Part shown: in pieces, positions 8,892 to 16,300 of the stretch
Layout of the letters: each line of letters begins with the position of its first letter
Numbering within the stretch: position 1 is the stretch's first letter
DNA from: a virus
Strand: one strand, 5' to 3'
Length of the DNA: 26,316 nucleotides
IMG/VR virus record: IMGVR_UViG_3300027659_000183
Location: 1 to 26,316 of that record
Made by a program: the position numbers and the translations under genes
Notes under the pieces: model-generated
Databases searched by the model: none
Told to the model about the DNA's origin: nothing
Seen by the model: only the letters and a program-made list of their open reading frames with translations

Positions 8892-8919
8892 AAAAGAAAG
8901 CCCACCGAAGTGGGCTTTT
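8892..8919 (-). terminator. Intrinsic terminator with cUUCGg tetraloop
   Basis: On the minus strand AAAGCCCAC-TTCG-GTGGGCTTT forms a 9-bp perfect stem (8918-8910 with 8905-8897) closed by the very stable cUUCGg tetraloop and followed by CTTTT. It lies 4 bases past the stop of the 58-residue gene and ends the baseplate/short-fibre transcript before the giant fibre promoter. On the plus strand the tail is weaker and no gene reads into it. Confidence 0.9.
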
Positions 8920-8922
8920 AAG

Positions 8923-9099
8923 TTATTCTGCGACTTTCTTATTTTTAGCTTCCAGCTTTTCCAACTTCGCAGTCAATTCTTCTAATTGTTTTGACATTAC
9001 ATCAAGTTGGCTCTTGGTGATTAGATGTTTACTAATCTCATCAAAAAGAGCCGTTTTCATGTTTTCAATATACACGTTTACAAATATTGCTTCACTCAT
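8923..9099 (-). CDS. Small coiled-coil protein, 58 aa
   Basis: 58 codons from ATG 9099 to TAA at 8923: it begins MSEAIFVNVYIENMKTALFD, then SKHLITKSQLDVMSKQLEEL, and ends TAKLEKLEAKNKKVAE. A GAGG ribosome site lies 6 bases upstream. The second half has a heptad-like pattern (L, L, L, L at 39, 42, 46, 49) rich in Lys and Glu, so a short coiled coil is likely. It follows the 599-residue fibre gene by 18 bases and is the last gene before the terminator. By analogy with small coiled-coil proteins encoded after phage fibres it could be an assembly chaperone or a trimerisation factor. I do not recognise a specific family, so that is inference. Confidence 0.75.
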   Translation of the reverse strand: MSEAIFVNVYIENMKTALFDEISKHLITKSQLDVMSKQLEELTAKLEKLEAKNKKVAE

Positions 9100-9117
9100 A
9101 ATAACCTCGTTTTAATT

Positions 9118-10917
9118 TTAGAATGTACCGCCATCCAAGTCTGCGTAGATAACCGCAGTACCATTAGATTGTAGAACCTTGCCATCTGTACCTAATGACA
9201 ACTTGCTTAGTGTGTTACCAGTATTAGCAACTAGCAAATCACCAGAGGTGTAAGAACCAGTTCCTGTACCGCCAGAAGTTGCTGGTAGAGCAGTTGTTAA
9301 GCTCAAGCTATTAGCTGTTAGCGCGACCGAAACAGTTGAGTTAGCAGTAATGTTAAGGACTGACGAGTTAGCAAGTAATCTATCGCTGTTGATGCTAACT
9401 ACTGTAGAGTTAGCAGTAAACAAACCAGAGATTATGCTATTAGCTGTTATTGCAGAGGAAACAGTCGAGTTAGCAGTAATGTTAACAACGCTCGAGTTAG
9501 CAACAAATGCACCAGTTGTTAGGTACGATTGTAGTGTTGCGTACGCAAAGTTTACGTTAGCAGTGTCAACAGTTGTGGTTGGTTCTGGAACTTGGCCAGC
9601 GAATAATTTATAAACACCGTCAGTAGCATCGCGGAACAGACCAGAATATTTGGTTGCGCCATCGTTGAATGTACCATAGAAACCAATATCAAGTGTATTA
9701 ACTGTATTATTACGAGCCAACGAAATAATAGAATCAGTTACAGATAGGTTTGTAGTATCAACAGTGGTTAGTGTACCATTGATATCAAGATTACCAGATA
9801 GTGTTAGGTCAGTAATCGATAGCGCACTATTAACATGAATACCTGATGTATTTACAGTTAGAGTTGAACCAGTAGTTACACCGACTGAATCAGCAGCAAC
9901 AGAAATACCATTAGCAGCACCAACATGAAGACCTGATGTGTTTGCAACAAGACCATTGCCAGCATCAACATTAATACCGTCAGCTGTTACTGAAATACCA
10001 TTAGCAGCATCAGCGAATACACCACTTGTATTAGAGATAATACCATTATTTGCTACAACAGCGATTGTTACAGCACTGCCTTCTGAAGAACCTGATCCAG
10101 AAATACCAGCACCAGCAGCAATAGTGGCAACATAGTTACCAGAAGTTTGAGTGCCGAGTGCTACATCACCAGAAAGTTGCGAAGTAGCAATAGAAAGGTT
10201 AGCAGTATTTACATGAACGCCAGATGCGTTTACAGTTAGAGTGCCATCACCGCGAACAACAAACACACCGCTAGAGTTAGCAGAAATACCATTGTTGGCT
10301 TTAACAGCAACAGCATCAGCAGCAACATCAATACCTGCACCAGCACCAACGTTAAGTGTTACGCTACCAGAAGTGCCACCATCAGTTAAACCAGCGCCAG
10401 CAACAACTTCAGTAATGTCGCCCTGTTGGCCAGTAATTAAAATTGCGGTAGAGTTAGAAGAAACAGTAACACCACCAGCACCGATAAAGAATACATCATC
10501 ATTGGCGCCAGAGGATGGGTCTAATTGTAGAATACCTTTGTTGGCTTCAGTATTGGCAACAGCAAGCAGATCATAAGTTACACCTGCAGCTGGAGTTACC
10601 CAGTGAACATTGCCAGCTTCGCCAGATGTTAGAATCTGACCAGCAGAACCAACCGCACCGTTGGCATAGATTTGAGTTGGAACTAGGTTAGCAACGATTA
10701 CTTTGTCAATACCAAGTGTAGAGTTAGCGACAAGAGCTTGGTTAGCAGTTAGAGTACCAGGAACACGGCGACCACCGATAGCGATGCTACCAGTAGAACC
10801 ATCTGGGTGACCCAAGAATAGTATTTCACCATTCGAGGTATACGCAAGTTCACCATTAGCAAGACCTGTTGGTGCTGCGTTGGTAGTACTGCGTTTAATT
10901 TGAATTTTATTGGCCAT
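9118..10917 (-). CDS. Tail fibre with Mtd-like N-terminal anchor, 599 aa
   Basis: The N-terminus MANKIQIKRSTTNAAPTGLA followed by NGELAYTSNGEILFLGHPDG has the arrangement of the major tropism determinant (Mtd) N-terminal domain, which attaches receptor-binding proteins to the virion. The body is repetitive: NGISVTADGINVDAGNGLVA, NTSGVFV/NTSGLHV/NASGVHV cycles of about 20-35 residues between residues 185 and 355, then a segment with IISLARNNTVNTLDIGFYGT. The C-terminal part has repeated VVNITANSTVSSAITANS units and ends YADLDGGTF. It starts one base after the stop of the 76-residue gene. It lacks an S74 chaperone. Probably a baseplate-proximal or short fibre; its receptor is unknown. Confidence 0.88.
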   Translation of the reverse strand: MANKIQIKRSTTNAAPTGLANGELAYTSNGEILFLGHPDGSTGSIAIGGRRVPGTLTANQALVANSTLGIDKVIVANLVPTQIYANGAVGSAGQILTSGEAGNVHWVTPAAGVTYDLLAVANTEANKGILQLDPSSGANDDVFFIGAGGVTVSSNSTAILITGQQGDITEVVAGAGLTDGGTSGSVTLNVGAGAGIDVAADAVAVKANNGISANSSGVFVVRGDGTLTVNASGVHVNTANLSIATSQLSGDVALGTQTSGNYVATIAAGAGISGSGSSEGSAVTIAVVANNGIISNTSGVFADAANGISVTADGINVDAGNGLVANTSGLHVGAANGISVAADSVGVTTGSTLTVNTSGIHVNSALSITDLTLSGNLDINGTLTTVDTTNLSVTDSIISLARNNTVNTLDIGFYGTFNDGATKYSGLFRDATDGVYKLFAGQVPEPTTTVDTANVNFAYATLQSYLTTGAFVANSSVVNITANSTVSSAITANSIISGLFTANSTVVSINSDRLLANSSVLNITANSTVSVALTANSLSLTTALPATSGGTGTGSYTSGDLLVANTGNTLSKLSLGTDGKVLQSNGTAVIYADLDGGTF

Positions 10918-10918
10918 T

Positions 10919-11149
10919 TTAGAATGAACCTCCGTCTAGGTTTAATTGTTCGACAACGTATGTGTCGTTTGCAGAATAATAAACTAGAGTAGAGTTGTTC
11001 GTTGGAGTTCCCTCTACCACATCTATCAATGAATCTAATCGTGAAGCAGTAACACCTGAAGCAGAAGTGACAGTAACAGCATCAGCCTGTGTAGAAGGTC
11101 TAATCGACCCACCAGTTGCAACAACTTTTATCTTAAGCGCACTAGTCAT
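10919..11149 (-). CDS. Small structural protein ending in DGGSF, 76 aa
   Basis: The protein starts MTSALKIKVVATGGSIRPST, includes DAVTVTSASGVTASRLDSL, and ends TYVVEQLNLDGGSF. The closing motif is the same as in the downstream 599-residue fibre (LDGGTF), so both may share a terminal structural element. It is preceded by 6 bases after the previous stop and followed after 1 base by the fibre gene, so translational coupling is likely. There is no clear Shine-Dalgarno. It may be a fibre connector or a small virion protein; the assignment to fibre assembly rests on position and the shared C-terminus. Confidence 0.75.
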   Translation of the reverse strand: MTSALKIKVVATGGSIRPSTQADAVTVTSASGVTASRLDSLIDVVEGTPTNNSTLVYYSANDTYVVEQLNLDGGSF

Positions 11150-11155
11150 ATTTAG

Positions 11156-11482
11156 TTATCTCGTAACCTCAGGGTTGATAGTAACAATGCCTTCGACGAT
11201 TCTAGAAACCACATTGCCAGAGGAAACCAATTCTAAATCCCATACGTATCGACCACCAGTAATGTTTGCGCTTGTAGCAGCATTCATAGAAACAGTAATT
11301 ATACCATTAGCATTACCAGTAACAGTAAATGAATTATAGGTTGTGGAGGTATAGTGCTTGCGCATCTGTGAACGACCAGTGTAGGTCGTTAGATTAATTG
11401 GAGTACCAGCATCATCTGCGACTTCAATCGTTGTTGAGAAGTCGGTTCCTTGGTCGATAAATAGATTTAGTTTGGTTGCCAT
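11156..11482 (-). CDS. Small beta-sandwich-type phage structural protein, 108 aa
   Basis: The pattern LFIDQGTDFSTTIEVADDAG, PINLTTYTGRSQMRKHY, then ITGGRYVWDLELVSSGNVVS and a closing VEGIVTINPEVTR is one I know from small conserved proteins in many phage tail regions. The fold is probably an Ig-like beta sandwich, similar in arrangement to N-terminal domains of some baseplate upper proteins. ATG 11482 follows directly on the stop of the preceding gene. It lies between a coiled-coil protein and fibre genes, which suits an adaptor or baseplate-peripheral role. That role is inference. Confidence 0.8.
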   Translation of the reverse strand: MATKLNLFIDQGTDFSTTIEVADDAGTPINLTTYTGRSQMRKHYTSTTYNSFTVTGNANGIITVSMNAATSANITGGRYVWDLELVSSGNVVSRIVEGIVTINPEVTR

Positions 11483-11701
11483 TTATTTTCTCTCTGACAA
11501 AATTGCCAACATTAGCGATTTTAATTCGTTTACAGTTTGTTTTATCGTATTTATTTCATCTTCTAGATTATCGACTTTGCTGTTCTTTTCGCGTCGTTTT
11601 CGATACGCTTCCAATGCTTGTACATTAGTATTTAATACTGCACCAGAACTTGTATCTTTTACCAAGTCAGGCGAGTTTTCGATCTTAATATAGTTCTTCA
11701 T
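11483..11701 (-). CDS. Small coiled-coil protein, 72 aa
   Basis: Residues 17-35 (TSSGAVLNTNVQALEAYRKR) match a motif of short conserved proteins in T4-like tail gene clusters (SGAVxNTDxxALxxYKKR). The second half, VDNLEDEINTIKQTVNELKS, has heptad spacing and should form a coiled coil. The start overlaps the previous stop by four bases (ATGA), so it is translationally coupled to the 534-residue protein. No function is known to me; a baseplate or assembly role follows only from neighbourhood. Confidence 0.8.
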   Translation of the reverse strand: MKNYIKIENSPDLVKDTSSGAVLNTNVQALEAYRKRREKNSKVDNLEDEINTIKQTVNELKSLMLAILSERK

Positions 11702-13302
11702 TTTTGTAGTGCAATAACTCGCAAATCAGTAATTCTGGGTGGGTTGTATTCTTGACCCTCAATAGCGGTCAATACAATCTTAATGCTGTATTTCTTGAAG
11801 CGAACGAAATCTCCAGTAGCTGGAGCTGCAGCAGTATATGCAAAGTATCCTTCGCTGTTTTTGTATATTTCTGGAATCTTGAATTCGAACTCGCGGAAAT
11901 CATTTAGGTTCTTAGGGTCTGAGTAAACACCCACTGGTGTTACTTGAGTCAATTCAATCCAAGGTAAACTATCAAAATCAGAAAAATCTTCAGCAGATTG
12001 AAATTTACCATATACTGTAACTCCTGTTGTTGCAGGTTTATATGCATCAACATAGACTTTAATATCTTCCGCATCCTGACCGTCAGCTAGACTAACAACA
12101 CGCGAAACATACTTAGCAATCGCAGCGCCATCTCTACCAGTTTCACCTGTTGTATCATTGTTTACACGATTCGTAACTAGAACTAATTGGGAACCATCTA
12201 ATCTAATAACAGGAGCAACATATTCATTCGCAGCAGTCATATATGCTTTCATCTGCAAAGAAGAATTAGCAGCAAGAATACTATCTTCATTACTGTAGCT
12301 CAATAAGAATCGAGACTTATCAGAAAGAATTTTTTCTTGTGCTTCATTAATATTAAAATATGCTGGATCTTCTGTATATGATGATCCTTCAGCATATGTA
12401 CCACTCATTTCTAATGCAAGAGAAGCAGTTGGTTTGTTGTCAATATCTAATCTAGGAATAATGGCGTGGTACTCGTAATTTTGAATAGACTCTACAGTAC
12501 CATCTAACAATGTAATGTACTGTGTAACACCATTTACTACTGTTTCTCGATATAGTTGAATTTCTTCGCCAACCGAGAAAGAATTTCCAGCACCTGTATT
12601 TACTAGCAGAACATATTTTTCGTTAGTATTATCTGATTGCAATCTGTACATATCCACAAACTTAGCTTTCTCAGCATAAGTATCATGAAACGCTCCGATC
12701 AAATCGCTTGTGTATGGAATCAAGTTTTGCATTCTGCTGACATCTTTGAGCACAATATATTCTAAGTTTTCTTTATTTCTTAGAGTGGCTATGCCTTGAG
12801 ATGCAACATTGAATTTTGCTCTATAAAGAACAAACTTTACATCTTGATTCAATAGTTCTGTATATTCCGAATTAGATTCAGAATAAAATGCTTTGTCGTT
12901 TAGAGGATTACTGTTGACTATGCTATCAGTAATTAAATCTCTTTCGCCAATAGTTGCGCCCCAGACAGAAAAGTCAGAACCTGGAGTTTGAATGGCGAAA
13001 CAATAACTTTTGGAAGCATCCAAAAATATTGGAACAGGAAATTCAAATGTAGTTGCTGTTGATCCATCCGTAGAAGTATCTACTAAATCTGCACTCAGAG
13101 AAACAGTGGAAAAAGGAACAACCGAGTTTCTGTCAGGAAGACCATCTTTCATTTCTAGCAAAAATACCTTTACACTAGAAGAACCTTTTTTCTTGAAGAA
13201 TAGATCTAATTTAGTAGCATAGATGCCAGTTGCCTCTCCAGGACTCGCGACAAAAAACGCTTGTGCTAGAAATTTTAATGAATTGTTTGTAGCGGTTGGC
13301 AT
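11698..13302 (-). CDS. Baseplate/tail structural protein with LAQ-FFV domain, 534 aa
   Basis: The N-terminus LKFLAQAFFV, then GIYATKLDLFFKKK, FLLEMKDGLPDRNSVVPFS, and TTFEFPVPIFLDASKSYCFA matches a beta-rich domain that I associate with large virion proteins of T4-like marine phages, usually near their C-terminus after a DUF4815 region. The rest (NLIPYTSDLIGAFHDTYAEK, NRVNNDTTGETGRDGAAIAK, DIKVYVDAYKPA) is also beta-rich; the last part (FREFEFKIPEIYKN, FVRFKKYSIKIVLT) looks like a closing jelly-roll. It starts after AAGGAG, 10 bases past the DUF4815 gene stop. It probably works with that protein in the baseplate periphery or fibre attachment; this is inferred. Confidence 0.8.
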   Translation of the reverse strand: MPTATNNSLKFLAQAFFVASPGEATGIYATKLDLFFKKKGSSSVKVFLLEMKDGLPDRNSVVPFSTVSLSADLVDTSTDGSTATTFEFPVPIFLDASKSYCFAIQTPGSDFSVWGATIGERDLITDSIVNSNPLNDKAFYSESNSEYTELLNQDVKFVLYRAKFNVASQGIATLRNKENLEYIVLKDVSRMQNLIPYTSDLIGAFHDTYAEKAKFVDMYRLQSDNTNEKYVLLVNTGAGNSFSVGEEIQLYRETVVNGVTQYITLLDGTVESIQNYEYHAIIPRLDIDNKPTASLALEMSGTYAEGSSYTEDPAYFNINEAQEKILSDKSRFLLSYSNEDSILAANSSLQMKAYMTAANEYVAPVIRLDGSQLVLVTNRVNNDTTGETGRDGAAIAKYVSRVVSLADGQDAEDIKVYVDAYKPATTGVTVYGKFQSAEDFSDFDSLPWIELTQVTPVGVYSDPKNLNDFREFEFKIPEIYKNSEGYFAYTAAAPATGDFVRFKKYSIKIVLTAIEGQEYNPPRITDLRVIALQK

Positions 13303-13312
13303 TTATAACTCC

Positions 13313-16300
13313 TTATCTTAACACTGGTCGGTCGGTGTCTGTAAATAATATAGCATCGGTGGGCACATAAGTAACACCACTGCCTACATCTGTAGAAATT
13401 TGAACTGGTTTTCCTGTAATCGGTGTAACTGCAATTTGAGTTGGCTCGCATGGCTTACATGGAACAAGTGAACCAGTATTGGTAAAGCTAATTGTTTTTA
13501 CCGTAGAATCGCCGATCTGTGTGCCTGCATTGTTATGATATGTAGCAGTAACAGTTAATGTTGTATCAGCAGGATTGAGCCACTTGACACTTACAATTCT
13601 ATCATTATTCAACTTACTTAAATTGGATTGAATAGAAGCAGTGCCGATAGTCGATGCTGTAAAATTAGTACCAGATAAAGAACTGCCTGATCTATTACCA
13701 GTAATATTTATTTTAACATATCCACCAGATATACGATTTGATGTCATGTAGGCACGGAAATCTAACGTAATATTTTTAACGACTTTAGCAGTTGAGCCAT
13801 TTGACATATAATAATTATTATTATCGCCTGGAACATGATTGTAAATCGTTAGTTTTAATGGGTTAGTATTATCTTCGTATTTGGTAAGTTGAATAGGCTT
13901 GGTTACTTCCGAAACAGTTCCATCCACACCTGTAACTTTTAATTTAACATAAACAGTTTCAATAATAGTAGGATATGTAAATGTTATATCTTCTGGGTTT
14001 TGAACAGTAGAAGTAGCAACACTTGAATCAACACAACCTGTAGAACACTGAACAAATGTCCATTCCCACGCAGATGGAGATTCTAGCTCAGAACCTTCTG
14101 GAGCAACAACACCACGATTAGTTTTATCTAAGAAAGACAGCGTATGAGTTGCCCCATTCGTTACTAAAGAACCAACAACATCAAAATCAGCAACAAGTAA
14201 AGGTGTCTTTGGTGTTTGTGGTGGCTCGACTACTGGTGGTTGCGAAATATTCTCAACAAGAGCAACGATAAATGCGCCGATAGATCTAGAAGATCCTACT
14301 GCTGGCGCGACATCATTAGTTACTGCAATTATATGATTACCTAATGATAGATTTCCAGGAATTGTTACGATGGCATATAGGACACCATTAGAATCAGAAT
14401 ATAGTGCCTCGCCTTCGGAACCATCAACTATTACGTTTGATGGAATTGATTGTTGATTGTATACGATATCACCAGGAACAGAACTAGAAGAATAGTCAAC
14501 ATTATCAACACTAATATAGTGTTTCGTAAATGGTTTTAATCCTCTCGCTATCAGTTTAAGTGTTCTATTAGCTGGATAGATATAATTGTTTTGATATGTG
14601 TTTTTATCATCAGCACTTAGTGTCTTAGGATAAGCGATAGATTGTTCTACATCAGAAAACTTATCTTTATCTAATTCAACAGAACCATTTTTGTATCTGT
14701 CATCTGGGTCGATTAAAATTTCTCTAGTAGAATAATCTTGAGAAACAAACTTAGTATTAGCATCGTATCCTACTGTAATAAAATTCTTGCTATAAGAAAT
14801 ATTATTAGCGGTGTCGCGAATTATTGTTGTTGATCCAGCATTAGAATTATTCAATTCAAGCTCGACTGTTTCTAAAGAAACAGGTGGTCTGCCGACGCCA
14901 ACACTCTCGTCGATTACAATGGTATGCTCATAATCTTCTGACCTTGCCAGACTGTGATCGTTAAATGGATCTACGAAGAAACCATTTTTGAAACGATCTA
15001 CGCCATTGTCATCAGGAATATTTAACTGAGTAGCTTTTTGTTCTAAGCGAGTCAAAGTTGTAAAATACTCTAAAGACGATACACGCTGCTCGATAGCACC
15101 AATATCTTTCATTCTATAACGCTTATTAGAAATAGGAGAAATATTCATTGTGTATGGAGCATTAATAACATACTGCGATTCAGCCACAGTCAATGATGGA
15201 TATGGCGGAATGTATGTCGTCGCAATTACCATTTGATCATCAGACTCTGCAACAGGTGATTTTGGTTGTATGGAAGGATCTCCTTCAACAACTTCAAATC
15301 CACCTTTTGATGTCAATACAACTGCATCTCTTCGTGGTAAATAATAAGTTAAATTACATTCAAAGTTTTGACCAGGATATGGATTGTAATCTGTGGTAGC
15401 AGAATTAAATATTGTTCCTGGTGGCGGATTCGCAGTCGTAGCAGAAGCATTAGAAGTTAGATTTGCAGTATTGGCTCTGTATGGACGGAAGTCAATAGAA
15501 TCGCGCAGATCAAAACGTCGATCTCTCGTAGCAGAGTAATAAGAAGGAATTTCCCAAGTTCTTACATACTGCGAAGTATTCGCACCGATAGCATCATTTA
15601 CACTATAAGATTCGACTGAGAAGAAGCCTTTACCTAGCGAAGCATTAGCTGCGAAGCAATCAAAGTCAACAATCAAATATGAGTTCGATACATTCGCAGA
15701 AGATTTTGGATATACGACAGCATGGTCATAATGAGTATCACGCTGACCGAAATCATAGGTAAAGTATTTTTTCAAATCTGAAAAAGCTTGTGGCGTGTCT
15801 GAAGTCAAATCTGATGTTTTTCTAATTGCGTTAATTTTGAAAACATCTGGAACGCCAAGATTAAATCCATAAGGATGAACAATCTCGTAAGTATTAGCTG
15901 ATAGATTTGTAGTAAACACAGTATCAACTACCAACGAAGAAGCCGAGGCAATTGAAACAATTTTTCTTGTTTGGCCATTAGCTTTGATATAATTTCCTTG
16001 CTTAAAATCAGTATCAAAAGTAGTACCAGAAGCACCAGTCACTGTTGTTGTTCCCGATGTGCTAATTGTACCAGTTAAAGATCCATTATAGAAGCGAACC
16101 AATTGATTACGTTTAACTTCTTTAGCTATTGGTCGAGCATTAGATTTTCTAGTATATGCATTGATTTTAATTTCTGTTGCATTAGGAGTGGTAAAGTTTG
16201 CATTAAAATTAACAGTTAAACTTTGCAATGTTGGATTTAGTGTTATTGTTCTTTTACTTGTAGACAAACTAATAATAGAACCTTTCTCATGAAAACGAGC

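Noticed and set aside
9118-10917. Diversity-generating retroelement suggested by an Mtd-like N-terminus
   Set aside because: I see no reverse transcriptase, template repeat or adenine-biased variable repeat in the window, and the fibre ends in DGGTF, not a C-type lectin domain.
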